A stretch of DNA of 22,055 nt. Source: Verrucomicrobiota bacterium (GTDB taxonomy: Bacteria; Verrucomicrobiota; Verrucomicrobiia; Verrucomicrobiales; Akkermansiaceae). The notes under the pieces were generated by a model. The model made no database searches. It saw only the letters and a list, made by a program, of their open reading frames with translations, and was not told the DNA's origin. The stretch covers positions 1 to 22,055 of the forward strand of contig WBXE01000014.1 of the NCBI GenBank assembly GCA_008932955.1. The letters run 5' to 3'. Position numbers and translations under genes: made by a program. This document shows, piece by piece, positions 7,339 to 16,200 of the stretch; position 1 is the first letter of the stretch, and the number at the start of each line of letters is the position of its first letter.

Positions 7339-7349
7339 GACGTTCAGCG

Positions 7350-8294
7350 ATGAAATCCCAACCAGCACACGAAATCCGCGTATTCGCCCCCGCCACCGTC
7401 GCCAATGTGGCCTGTGGCTACGACGTGTTAGGCTTTGCCATTGACGCCCCCGGCGACGAGGTGGTGGTCAGACATTCGGACATCCCGGGTTTCCGCATCA
7501 CCCAAATCACCGGTGACGATGGCAAATTGCCCCTCGATCCGGAACACAACACCGCCGGGGTCGCCGCCTTGGATTTGCTCCGCCACCTCGGCATGAGCGA
7601 CCGCGGCGTGGAAATGGAAATCCATAAGAAAATGCCCTTTGGCAGCGGCCTGGGTTCCTCCGCCGCCAGTGCGGTGGCCGGAGCCTTCGCCGTCAACACC
7701 CTCATCGGCGAGCCCCTCACCAAACTACAGTTATTGCCCTTTGCCATGGCTGGCGAGGCCTCCGCCGACGGCGCCTGGCACGCCGACAATGTGGCTCCTT
7801 GCCTGCTCGGGGGCATTGTCTTCATCCGCTCCAACGACGAACTCGACGTTGCCTGCATCCCCGCCCCTGCCAACTTGTGGGTCGCCGTGGTCCACCCGGA
7901 TATCGAGATCCTAACGAAAGTAGCGCGGGAAATTTTACCCCGGGACATCCCCCTGATCAACGCGACCCAGCAGATCGGCAACCTCGGCGGCCTGCTCTGC
8001 GGCCTCATCCAGGAGGATTACGGATTGATCAGCCGCTCGATCCACGATGTGATCGCCGAACCCCGCCGCCAAAAACTCATCCCGGATTTTTATCGTGCCA
8101 AGCGCGCCGCGATGGCCGCTGGAGCACTGGGATTTTCCATCTCCGGCGCCGGTCCCAGCGTGTTTGCCTTGTGTGAGGGTGAGGCCACTGCCCGCAAGGC
8201 CGGTGAGGCAATTTCCAAGGTGTTTTCCGCCGTGCCCCTGCCCAATCAAATCTACGTCTCCCGCATCAACCCCCGCGGTGTGCATGTGATCTGA
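7350..8294 (+). CDS. thrB: Homoserine kinase
   Basis: A 314-residue cytoplasmic GHMP-family kinase that phosphorylates L-homoserine with ATP, the step before threonine synthase. Seen: the N-terminal APATVANVACGYDVLGFAID (homoserine-kinase style motif 1), the ATP phosphate loop PFGSGLGSSAASAVAGA near residues 94-110, and the C-terminal GFSISGAGPSVFALCEG motif 3. The length is normal for ThrB (about 300-320). The start is set by a Shine-Dalgarno at 7334. thrC follows on the same strand after 168 bases that contain a repeat element, so the two genes form a functional pair but may not be tightly co-transcribed. No threonine-rich leader peptide for attenuation was found upstream. Confidence 0.93.
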   Translation: MKSQPAHEIRVFAPATVANVACGYDVLGFAIDAPGDEVVVRHSDIPGFRITQITGDDGKLPLDPEHNTAGVAALDLLRHLGMSDRGVEMEIHKKMPFGSGLGSSAASAVAGAFAVNTLIGEPLTKLQLLPFAMAGEASADGAWHADNVAPCLLGGIVFIRSNDELDVACIPAPANLWVAVVHPDIEILTKVAREILPRDIPLINATQQIGNLGGLLCGLIQEDYGLISRSIHDVIAEPRRQKLIPDFYRAKRAAMAAGALGFSISGAGPSVFALCEGEATARKAGEAISKVFSAVPLPNQIYVSRINPRGVHVI

Positions 8295-8319
8295 TTCTTC
8301 TCAATAACTTGCAGATTTA

Positions 8320-8421
8320 CCGCAGAGTCGCAATGGTCTCTAAGGGGCGCAAAGTGGCTTGGTTTACTGAGAAAAATCCCGTCTTGCTCCGCGTCCCTTT
8401 GCCACCTTTGCGGCTCTGCGG
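8320..8421. repeat. Inverted-repeat element B between thrB and thrC
   Basis: Bases 8320-8336 (CCGCAGAGTCGCAATGG) are the inverted counterpart of 8405-8421 (CCTTTGCGGCTCTGCGG), with 15 of 17 positions pairing. Short inner stretches (GGCGCAAAGTGG and CCTTTGCCACC) extend the imperfect pairing. The element fills most of the 168-base spacer between two genes of one pathway and has no protein-like reading. It could form a hairpin in the thrB-thrC transcript and lower thrC expression, or be a non-autonomous mobile element. Confidence 0.6.
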
Positions 8422-8462
8422 CTGCATTCTTCTTTCCAAACTGACCACTCCACCCCACCCCC

Positions 8463-9764
8463 ATGCACTTCGTCAGCACCAACGATGCCGCCCACCGCGT
8501 CCCGCTCAAACAGGCGGTGCTCGCGTCGCTGCCGCCGGACAACGGCCTCTATCTGCCAGAGCGACTGCCGCGCTTGGACGCCGGCTTCTGGGACGTCTGG
8601 CGGGACTTGAGTTTTCAAGAGATTGGCTACCGGGTGGCGCAGGCATTTTTTGGCGAGGACGTGCCCGCAGACGCCTTGCGCGCCATCGTCGACGACGCTC
8701 TGAGCTTTGACGCGCCGCTGGTGGAGGTGGCAGCGCAGCAATACGTGTTGGAACTTTTTCATGGGCCGACGCTTGCCTTCAAAGATTTTGGTGCGCGCTT
8801 CATGGCAAGGCTCATGAGTTGGTTCACCCGCGACGATGAGCGCATGCTCACCGTGCTGGTGGCCACCTCCGGCGACACCGGCGGCGCTGTCGCCCATGCC
8901 TTCCACGGCGTGCCGGCCATCCGCGTGGTCATCCTCTATCCGCGCGGCAAAGTCAGCGGACTCCAGGAAAAACAACTCACCACCTTGGGCGGCAATATCA
9001 CCGCACTCGAGGTCGATGGCTCGTTCGATGATTGCCAGCGCCTGGTCAAGGCCGCCTTGTTGGATCCCGGCCTAGCCGCCCGCATGCCACTGACCTCCGC
9101 CAACTCGATCAATATTTCCCGGCTCGTGCCGCAGATTTTCTACTACATGCATAGTGCCAGGCTGCTGCCCCCCGGCATCGCCCCGGTGTTTGTCGTGCCT
9201 TCCGGCAACCTCGGCAACCTCACCGCCGGCCTGCTCGCCGAGCGCCTCGGCCTCTGCGTCGACCATTTCGTCGCCGCCAACAACCGCAACGACCTGCTCA
9301 CCACCTATCTGGCCGGCCAAGCCTACGCTCCGCGCCCGAGCCAACCCACCCCCTCCAGCGCCATGGATGTGGGCGCCCCGTCAAATTTTGCCCGCCTGCT
9401 CGCCTTGTTTGAAAACGACCGCAGCGCGATGTGCGGCCGCATCAGCGGCTACTCGGTGAGTGACGATGACACCCTCGCCGCCATCGCTGAGGTGGCTGCC
9501 ACCCATCACTATCAACTCGACCCGCATGCCGCTGTCGGTTGGTGTGCCGCACGCCAATGGCGCCAACGGCACCCGCAGGCCGCTACCATCGTGCTTGCCA
9601 CCGCCCACCCTGCCAAGTTTCCCGAAACCCTCGACCGCGTGCTGGGCCCCGGCCAAGTCGCCATTCCCGAGCGCCTCGCCTGCTTGGCCGATAAAATCAA
9701 ATGTGCCATCCCGATGGCCGCCGATACCGCAGCGTTTTTCGCCTGGCTGCGGCTCTTGCCCTGA
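8463..9764 (+). CDS. thrC: Threonine synthase
   Basis: A 433-residue PLP enzyme that converts O-phosphohomoserine to threonine. Seen: the N-terminal MHFVSTNDAAHRVPLKQAVL typical of the E. coli-type subfamily; the PLP lysine K107 in FHGPTLAFKDFGARFMARL; the substrate loop VATSGDTGGAVAHAF; SANSINISRLVPQIFYYMHS; and the phosphate-binding VPSGNLGNLTAG. Length and order match full-length ThrC (about 430). ATG 8463 follows a C-rich stretch with no Shine-Dalgarno, unlike thrB. The gene ends 239 bases before the convergent sigma-54 regulator, with an inverted-repeat element between them. Confidence 0.94.
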   Translation: MHFVSTNDAAHRVPLKQAVLASLPPDNGLYLPERLPRLDAGFWDVWRDLSFQEIGYRVAQAFFGEDVPADALRAIVDDALSFDAPLVEVAAQQYVLELFHGPTLAFKDFGARFMARLMSWFTRDDERMLTVLVATSGDTGGAVAHAFHGVPAIRVVILYPRGKVSGLQEKQLTTLGGNITALEVDGSFDDCQRLVKAALLDPGLAARMPLTSANSINISRLVPQIFYYMHSARLLPPGIAPVFVVPSGNLGNLTAGLLAERLGLCVDHFVAANNRNDLLTTYLAGQAYAPRPSQPTPSSAMDVGAPSNFARLLALFENDRSAMCGRISGYSVSDDDTLAAIAEVAATHHYQLDPHAAVGWCAARQWRQRHPQAATIVLATAHPAKFPETLDRVLGPGQVAIPERLACLADKIKCAIPMAADTAAFFAWLRLLP

Positions 9765-9786
9765 TGAACCTGGAAAGGAAAACAGG

Positions 9787-9905
9787 AACCACAGATTACA
9801 CAGATTACACGGATTTTTTGGTATAGAATATTTCACCATTTGCAACTTCGGAGAAGTTGCAAATGGAACCTATTTCAATCCGTGAAATCTGTGAAATCTG
9901 CGGTT
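9787..9905. repeat. Nested inverted-repeat element C with perfect 14-bp central hairpin
   Basis: Outer arms 9787-9815 and 9877-9905 are inverted copies matching at 26 of 29 positions, each made of a period-9 ACAGATTAC-type tandem. At the centre, CCATTTGCAACTTC (9836-9849) and GAAGTTGCAAATGG (9853-9866) form a perfect 14-bp stem with a 3-base loop. The AT-rich element lies between convergent genes, so it could act as a bidirectional terminator, but its layered layout and tandem-built arms look like a non-autonomous mobile element. The remaining 9906-10003 shows nothing else. Confidence 0.8.
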
Positions 9906-10003
9906 AATCTATCCGACTCCTAGGATCTAACATCGGAGTTCGGGCTCAAACCAATCACGCGTCTGCCCAGCTCAGTTTGGATACCCCCGCCGGCAACCCA
10001 GCC

Positions 10004-11368
10004 TTAGTCGACGGCGTACTTGGCTAGCAGATTATAGACCGTGCGTTCGGCGATGCCGAGTTCACGGGCGGTGCGGGCCTTGTTGTTGCCGTTGCGCTGG
10101 TAGGCCTCAAAGAATGCTTGGCGCGCCACCGCATCGAGCGAGCGCCCCGCACTGAGCCGCAACTCTGCGGGCTTTTGACCTAGACCGTCGAGCATAGGTA
10201 CCACATCCTCTTCGTCGAGTTGCGTGGAATCTGCGAAAGCGGTCGCTCGCTCGAGCACATTTTCGAGCTGCCGGATATTACCTGGCCAGGATTGGCTTTT
10301 CAATATTTTGACGGCAGCGGCGGTGATCGTCCACAGTGGCTTGGCGCGTTTGAGGGCAATGCGCTCGAGGATTGAGTTGATGAGATCGGGCAGATCCTCG
10401 AGGCGCTCGCGCAGGGGTGGCAAGCGCAGTTCCAGCACATTTAGGCGGTAGTAGAGATCCTCGCGAAAACTGCCTTGAGCCGCCCGCTCCCGCAGGTCGG
10501 TGTTGGTCGCGGCTATGATGCGGGCATCCGTGCGCAGCATCCGGTTGCCTCCCACCCGAAAAAACTCCTGATCTTGCAGCACCGTGAGCAACTTGGGCTG
10601 GAGCTCACCGGGCAAATCACCGATTTCATCAAGAAAAATCGTCCCCTTGCTGGCTTGTTCAAAGCGTCCTTCCCTGAGTGTCGTGGCCCCAGTGAAGGCC
10701 CCGCGTTCGTGGCCAAACAATTCGGATTCAAGCAACTCCCGCGGCAAGGCCGGGCAACTCACCGGAATGAATGGTTCGCCTGCGCGCTGGCTGAGGCGGT
10801 GAATTTCCCGTGCAACAAAAGTTTTACCGGTGCCACTTTCGCCGGTGAGCAGCAGGGTGACGTCAAGCTGTGCCGCCTTTTTCATCTGCTGGTACATTCC
10901 GCGCATACTCTGGCTGCGGGCGTGCTCGAGCACCCCGGCACTGCGCGGAACCACGCCGCCGCCTCGCCCACCTTCCACGCTCGAACTCTGGCGCCGTGCT
11001 CGACAAGCCTCCTGAATCACCCCAAACAGCCGCTCCAATTCAAATGGCTTGGTCAGGTAATCATCAGCCCCTGCCCGCAGCGCCCGCACCGCCACCTCCG
11101 CTTCATTGCAACCGGTGAGAATGACCACCGGCACATCGGGGTCAATCTTGCGCAAGCGCTCCAGCACCTGAATCCCGTCCCCATCCGCTAGCCCATAATC
11201 GAGCACCACCGCCTTGATCTCAGGGTTGAGCTGGAGGCAGGCTGCGCTGCCGCTGCCCGCCGTCACCGGTCGCCAACCGCGGCTTTTTGCCGCTGAAACC
11301 AGCAATTGAAGAATGGCTTCATCATCATCGACAAACAGCAGATTGGGTGAAAAATCGGAGGCTGGCAT
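10004..11368 (-). CDS. Sigma-54-dependent response regulator, NtrC family (output of the signalling cluster)
   Basis: A 454-residue protein from ATG 11368: receiver (about 8-125; D14-D16 acidic cluster, phospho-acceptor D57, T84, K106), a Gly/Arg/Ser-rich linker (about 120-145), AAA+ domain (Walker A GESGTGK at 175-181, GAFTGA at 222-227, Walker B GTIFLDEIGD) and a Fis-type helix-turn-helix ending NKARTARELGIAERTVYNLL. It should activate sigma-54 promoters when phosphorylated. A longer start at 11443 would add 25 residues with no receiver homology, so 11368 is preferred; neither start has a Shine-Dalgarno. It is the last gene of the minus-strand cluster, 152 bases after the membrane protein, and the likely receiver of phosphate from the two hybrid kinases upstream. 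Confidence 0.93.
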   Translation of the reverse strand: MPASDFSPNLLFVDDDEAILQLLVSAAKSRGWRPVTAGSGSAACLQLNPEIKAVVLDYGLADGDGIQVLERLRKIDPDVPVVILTGCNEAEVAVRALRAGADDYLTKPFELERLFGVIQEACRARRQSSSVEGGRGGGVVPRSAGVLEHARSQSMRGMYQQMKKAAQLDVTLLLTGESGTGKTFVAREIHRLSQRAGEPFIPVSCPALPRELLESELFGHERGAFTGATTLREGRFEQASKGTIFLDEIGDLPGELQPKLLTVLQDQEFFRVGGNRMLRTDARIIAATNTDLRERAAQGSFREDLYYRLNVLELRLPPLRERLEDLPDLINSILERIALKRAKPLWTITAAAVKILKSQSWPGNIRQLENVLERATAFADSTQLDEEDVVPMLDGLGQKPAELRLSAGRSLDAVARQAFFEAYQRNGNNKARTARELGIAERTVYNLLAKYAVD

Positions 11369-11447
11369 TGAGAAGTTACCGTAGATGGCGGCTGGGCAAA
11401 TAGTTAGACAAAGCGACGGGCAATGACAAGCCTGATTCTGCATTCGC

Positions 11448-11459
11448 GGTTAATTAACC
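11448..11459. promoter_or_regulatory. Perfect 12-base palindrome upstream of the sigma-54 regulator
   Basis: GGTTAATTAACC is a perfect palindrome 80 bases upstream of ATG 11368, in a GC-rich setting. It could be an operator for this gene. The alternative start at 11443 would put it 4 bases before the start codon, which makes that start less likely. The role is inferred. Confidence 0.3.
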
Positions 11460-11520
11460 CTGCCCGGCTATTCAAACCCTGGCTTGCGCGTGCAAACCAT
11501 GCCTTCATCCGGCTCCCAAA

Positions 11521-12009
11521 TCAAATCGGCCAAGTCAGCGGCCTCCCCCCGCGGACCTGACTAGCACGGTAGTTTTGCCACTTGATGATCGTGGTCCACC
11601 ATCCGGCACGCAGCACCGCCACCTGCACCAGCGCCAGCAGAAAACCCAATAGGGCCACCAGCAGACAGTTCGCTGGCAGACAATCCATTTCAAGTGTCCA
11701 GACAATCGCCGCCGACGTCATACCGTACAGCAAGGAGGTGACATACCAGACGATCCTGCCGCCTTTGAATGGCCACAATACAACAAAATAACTCAAACCC
11801 ATCCCGCCCACCAACACGCCAACACCGCTGAGCAGCGCAGGCACGTCAGGCGCCGCTGGTGCCAAGCCCAATATTGCGGCAAACGCCGCAGGGCAGGCCA
11901 GTAGCAGGATGCCTACGAGTAAATTCACCAAGCCCATCAAGACGCTCCATATTTTGACTAATTTGACCTTAGTTTGGATCGTCTTCTCATTGCGTTCATG
12001 GGAACTCAT
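11521..12009 (-). CDS. Small four-helix membrane protein of unknown function
   Basis: A 162-residue protein from ATG 12009 (a start at 12090 would add 27 residues). About four hydrophobic helices: IWSVLMGLVNLLVGILLL, then VPALLSGVGVLVGGMGLSYF, then IVWYVTSLLYGMTSAAIVW, then CLLVALLGFLLALVQVAVL. A short charged N-terminus and a basic C-terminal tail (KWQNYRASQVRGGR) suggest both ends are cytoplasmic. No catalytic motif is seen and no family is recognised with confidence. It lies inside the signalling cluster, 138 bases after the REC-kinase gene and before the sigma-54 regulator, on the same strand. It could be a membrane partner or accessory sensor for the kinases, but only position supports that. 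Confidence 0.7.
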   Translation of the reverse strand: MSSHERNEKTIQTKVKLVKIWSVLMGLVNLLVGILLLACPAAFAAILGLAPAAPDVPALLSGVGVLVGGMGLSYFVVLWPFKGGRIVWYVTSLLYGMTSAAIVWTLEMDCLPANCLLVALLGFLLALVQVAVLRAGWWTTIIKWQNYRASQVRGGRPLTWPI

Positions 12010-12147
12010 GGGTTGTATGAATATCCCACTAGCAGGTTGCGTGCCAATTTTAGGTAATTCACAAATCCCCTTGGTATCACAGGGCTGCAACCGATGACCC
12101 GCAGGCCAGGATCCGCGGATAAGTCTGCAAGGATTGCGGTATACCCG

Positions 12148-13281
12148 CTAACTTTGCATTAGGTTGGGCGCGGCGGCCGGCAGATGACACCAGAAGGTAC
12201 TCCCCACGCCCGACTCGCTGGCCACCCCGATGCGGCCGCCATGCGCTTGTACCGCCAACTTGCAAAAGGCCAGCCCCAGGCCGATGGAAGCAAGAAAATT
12301 GCCGGATGGCTGCTGCAGCACCACAAATTTATCAAAAATCCGTTGCTGATCCTCTGCCGCGATACCCGGCCCGCAGTCGCGCACCCACAGGCACACGCCC
12401 CCGTCGACGCCCACCGCGCCTAGCTCGATCGAGCTGCTGTCCGGCGCGTGCTTCAAGGCATTGGCCAGCAGATTGGCGACGATGCGCACAGTCACCTCTA
12501 GGTCGCAGAGCAGGAGCGGACAATCCGCTCCAATGTGTTCGGCGATGTGCCGGGAATCGGCCGGATCGAGAACCTGGGCGCAAGCCCCACGAAAAATCTC
12601 CCCTGCCCCTACCGCTAGCAGCCGCAGAGGCATGCCAGTGCCTTCGATGCGGCTCAAATCCACCACCGTGGACACCATTTGACTGAGCAGACGCACGCCA
12701 CGGGTGGCCGCCCGCAAGCTTTGGCGCTGCTCGACGGGCACTGGATCCGTCACACAGCTAGCAAGAATTTCCAGATGACCGCCAATCACCTGCAAGGGAC
12801 CGCGCATGTCATGCACCAGCATGTGAGTCAGCAAATCGCGATGGCGCTCGAGCGACTGCAAGCGTGCATGCTCGGCGGCGAGTTGGAGATAGGCGCCGCG
12901 CAAAGCGATGTGGGTGCACACCCGGGCCAGCACCTCGGGTTTACTAAATGGTTTGGCAATGTAATCGACGCCACCGCATTCCAAGCCCGCGGCAATATCC
13001 TCGGCAGCGGAAAGAGCGCTGATAAAAAGAATCGGGATCCCCCGCAAGTCCTCATGCGCCTTGAAGCGGCGGCACACCTCGTGACCATCCAGCCCGGGCA
13101 TGCGCACGTCGAGCAACACCAGATCCGGAGCTTGGTGGCAGGCAGCAGCCAGCGCCAATTCCCCGCGCGGAAAGGCCGATACCAAGTAGCCCGCCTGCGT
13201 CAACAAGGCTTCGAGCACGTTCAGATTCTCCGGCTCGTCATCCACAATCATGATGTTCGCCGCGGGGGGGGCTTCATTCAT
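12148..13281 (-). CDS. Soluble hybrid protein: N-terminal receiver fused to histidine kinase
   Basis: A 377-residue protein with no membrane segment. Receiver (about 8-125): D14-D15, phospho-acceptor D58 in LVLLDVRMPGLDG, S89, K110. Then a short coiled segment, a HisKA-like helix pair with the phospho-acceptor H157 in LVHDMRGPLQVIGGHLEIL, and a HATPase domain (N box NLLANALKHAP, G1 DCGPGI, F box RIFDKF, G2 IGLGLAFCK). A kinase controlled by its own receiver fits the middle of a phosphorelay: it could take phosphate from the CHASE kinase on D58 and pass it from H157 to the sigma-54 regulator downstream. Its ATG overlaps the stop of the CHASE kinase by 4 bases (ATGA), so the two are translationally coupled and made together. 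Confidence 0.9.
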   Translation of the reverse strand: MNEAPPAANIMIVDDEPENLNVLEALLTQAGYLVSAFPRGELALAAACHQAPDLVLLDVRMPGLDGHEVCRRFKAHEDLRGIPILFISALSAAEDIAAGLECGGVDYIAKPFSKPEVLARVCTHIALRGAYLQLAAEHARLQSLERHRDLLTHMLVHDMRGPLQVIGGHLEILASCVTDPVPVEQRQSLRAATRGVRLLSQMVSTVVDLSRIEGTGMPLRLLAVGAGEIFRGACAQVLDPADSRHIAEHIGADCPLLLCDLEVTVRIVANLLANALKHAPDSSSIELGAVGVDGGVCLWVRDCGPGIAAEDQQRIFDKFVVLQQPSGNFLASIGLGLAFCKLAVQAHGGRIGVASESGVGSTFWCHLPAAAPNLMQS

Positions 13282-16200
13282 AAATCATCTCCTTTCACCG
13301 ACTCAAGCAGGGCATTCAAGCGCTCATAGTCATAAGCGTTGACCAAGCCCCCGAGTTGCCCGGCGAGTCGCGGCTGGCCGCTGGCGAGTTGCGCGAGCAA
13401 CTCGCGCAAATGCCGGATATCGCCGCGGCGCAACGCCCCACCGAGTTGCTCGCGCAATTCAGCCGATAAGCCAGCCAGGGTGCTAGGTTCGAGAAGATCG
13501 TTGGCGGAGGTATCGTGGGGTTGGTAGGTGTAGCTGACTCCGGTGAGCCGACCAACCTCCGCCAGCAATTCCTCCCGCCACACGGGTTTGGAAACAAAGC
13601 CGTCAGCCCCAGCGGCCAGCGCCTGCGCCTTGTCGTCAGCTGCCGCACTGGCCGTCACCATCAACACTCGCAGCGCGCCGTCGCCGGGCAACTCACGCAG
13701 GCGGCGAATGGTCTCAAAACCATCGAGCTCCGGCATGTGCCGGTCCATGAGCACCAATCCCACCCCGCCATCCTGCCCCAGTCGCTCCAACGCTTGCGCG
13801 CCGCTCTCTGCCACTTCGACGGCAAAGCCCACCGTAACCAGCATCTCGGCGAGCATCTCGCGGTTTGCCAGATCATCGTCCACCACCAGAATCCGCCGCA
13901 CGGGCTGCTGCGGCGCCAGCCCTAGCACTTTGAGTCGGTGGAGGGACTCGCCGCTGCGGCACGCATCGCGCAAGCCTAAGGTGACCCGAAAGCAACTGCC
14001 CTCGCCCGGGCGACTGGTCACGGTGACATCACCGCCAAGAGCCCGCGCGTAACGCCGGCTCAAGGGCAGGCCTAGACCGGTGCCTTTACCGCTGCGGCGG
14101 CCGTCTTCCGCTTGCTCGAAAACCTCGAAGATGCGTTCCAAGTCGCCATTCTCAATGCCACAGCCGGTATCCTCCACGTCGAGAGCAAGCAATGGCTCTG
14201 CGGACGCGGTGGCCGCCACCACGCTCGCCGTCATGCGCACGCGGCCACGGCGGGTGAATTTGAAGGCATTGCCGATCAGGTTGATGAGGATTTGACGCAA
14301 CTTGCCTGGGTCGCTGTGGATGAATTGCGGCACCTCGGGGCGGCATGAGATTTCTAACTCCAAACCCGGTGCCTCGGCTTGGCGCGAAAACATCAAGCGC
14401 ACATCGTCCAGCATCTGGTAAACATCAAAATCTTCCGGCCTGAGCGTCAGCGGCTGGGAATCACTGCGCGCTAATTCCAGCAAACCCGTGACCAAGGTCA
14501 GCAGATGCCCACCACTGCGGTTGATCGCACTGATCCACTCCCCATTCAAGCAATTGCCGCATTCCAAGCCCATGAGCTGCGAATACCCGAGAATCGTGTT
14601 GAGTGGCGTGCGAATTTCGTGCGACATGTTGGCCAAAAACAGGCTTTTGGCCTGCACCGCGGCCTGCGCCTCGAGGTTGGCTTGGCTGAGCCGCTGATGT
14701 AGCTCGCGGGCCTCGACTTCCATGCTACGGCGGGCTTTGAAGTTGGCGTAGAGTTGGGCCAACACGCCCAGCAGCGCCTCTTCCTCCGGCTTCCAGCTCC
14801 GCTCGCTCTCCAGATTTTCAAAACTCACAAACCCACAACACACGCTCCCACGCATCAGCGGCTGGCTCACCAGCGAGCGAATTCCACGCTCTTTGAGCCT
14901 CTGGTACAGCGGGCTGGCGGCCGGCAAGTCATCCACATTCGCAATGCTCACCAACTCGCCACGCCGGTGTCGCTCCGTGCCCTCGGTGATCCTGCTGATG
15001 GCCACCGCCTGCGTCACGTCAATGGTCGATTCCACACCCGGCGCACACCACTCATGACTATTGGAAAACGTCCCGGCTGCCAAATCATAGGCGAATAATT
15101 TGGCGCGATCCACCCCGATGAGCCGGCCCATCAATGCCAGCGACTCGTTGATGGCAGCATCCTGCGCCTCGGGCGCTACGTTGACGAACTGAGTGGCCAG
15201 ATGGAGCAATTCACGCTGGATGACCGCTAACCTGGCAAACTCAGTCTCCACCTGCTTGCGTGCCGAAATATCCTTGAGCGTACCGATCATCCGCAACGCT
15301 CGCCCTGTGGAATCGCGATTGACTACATGCCCGCGATCCAGCACCCATTTCCATGAGCCGTCCTTGCAGCCCATGCGGTACTCGCAAACGAAAGCGACGC
15401 CAGGTTCTGCAAGGTGGGCATTGAGACATTCCTGCACTCTTGGCATATCCTCGAGATGGACCCGTTTTCTCCATTCCTCCATGCTCTTGCCGACCTCGCT
15501 CTCAGCATAACCGAGCATCTCTTTCCAACGCTTGGAATACACCGCCTCTCCAGCCCTCACATCCCAATCCCAGACCCCGTCGCCCGCACCCTCCAGCGCA
15601 TATTTCCAGCGCTCCTCGCTCTGGCTCAAGTCATGGGTTAAACGACCCGCCAAACCCTCAGCTCTTACCCGGGTGCGGTAAAATGAGTGCACCAAGCCAG
15701 CCAACAGCAGACTGATGAGCCCACCCACACCGCCGACCAACCACGCCTTGCCATAGTCGATCTCGCTGCCCGGCCCGCCGCTCCGCACACAGCTCAACAG
15801 CCAATTGCGACCCGCCGCCTTGACGAGTGCCTGGCCGCTCATCGGTGTGGCGGCCTCCGTCGGCTCACCGCTCCCCTGACCGCTGTCGTAGATCAAGCCG
15901 GCCGGCGTCGCGTGGGTACCATCAAAAATTTGCAGATGAATTTGGTACGCCTTCAGCAAGCTGCGGCGATCCAGCACCCCCTCTATCAGGTCGTCCATCC
16001 GGTACGGGCTGTAAACCCAGCCGATGATGGCGGCGCGGCGCTCGGCAAGCGTCGCCCGGGCCTCGCCCACTCGATAGACCGGGGCGTACATCAGGGTGCC
16101 GGCCTGCACGTCATGACCGTCTTCTTGGACCAGCTCGACTTTGCCGGAGATGACGGTGGCGTCTTCATCACGTGCCTGTTCCATGGCGGCTCGACGCACT

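Larger units (their letters stand above)
6848..7349. other. 502-base non-coding spacer rich in short repeats
   Basis: This spacer lies between the Rpn-type gene and thrB, which diverge from it. No believable coding frame is seen. It holds a tandem heptamer (6904-6952), a GC hairpin (6950-6966), two REP-like hairpins in opposite orientation (7079-7098, 7161-7180), two copies of GGAAGTTAGT (near 7061 and 7199) and the thrB ribosome binding site. Promoters for both flanking genes should lie here, but no clear -35/-10 pair could be picked out. Confidence 0.7.

Noticed and set aside
7200..7349. Possible threonine attenuator before thrB
   Set aside because: No Thr/Ile-rich leader peptide or terminator with T-run was seen.
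8309..8710. Plus-strand frame across the thrB-thrC spacer
   Set aside because: It overlaps the true thrC start in another frame and translates the inverted-repeat element into low-complexity Pro/Arg-rich sequence.
9765..10003. Element C considered as an ordinary rho-independent terminator only
   Set aside because: The hairpin lacks an adjacent T-run, and the outer tandem-built arms are not explained by termination; terminator use remains possible as a side role.
11369..11443. 25-residue N-terminal extension of the second sigma-54 regulator
   Set aside because: The added sequence is Cys-rich with no receiver similarity, and the start lies 4 bases from a palindrome; ATG 11368 gives a standard receiver N-terminus.
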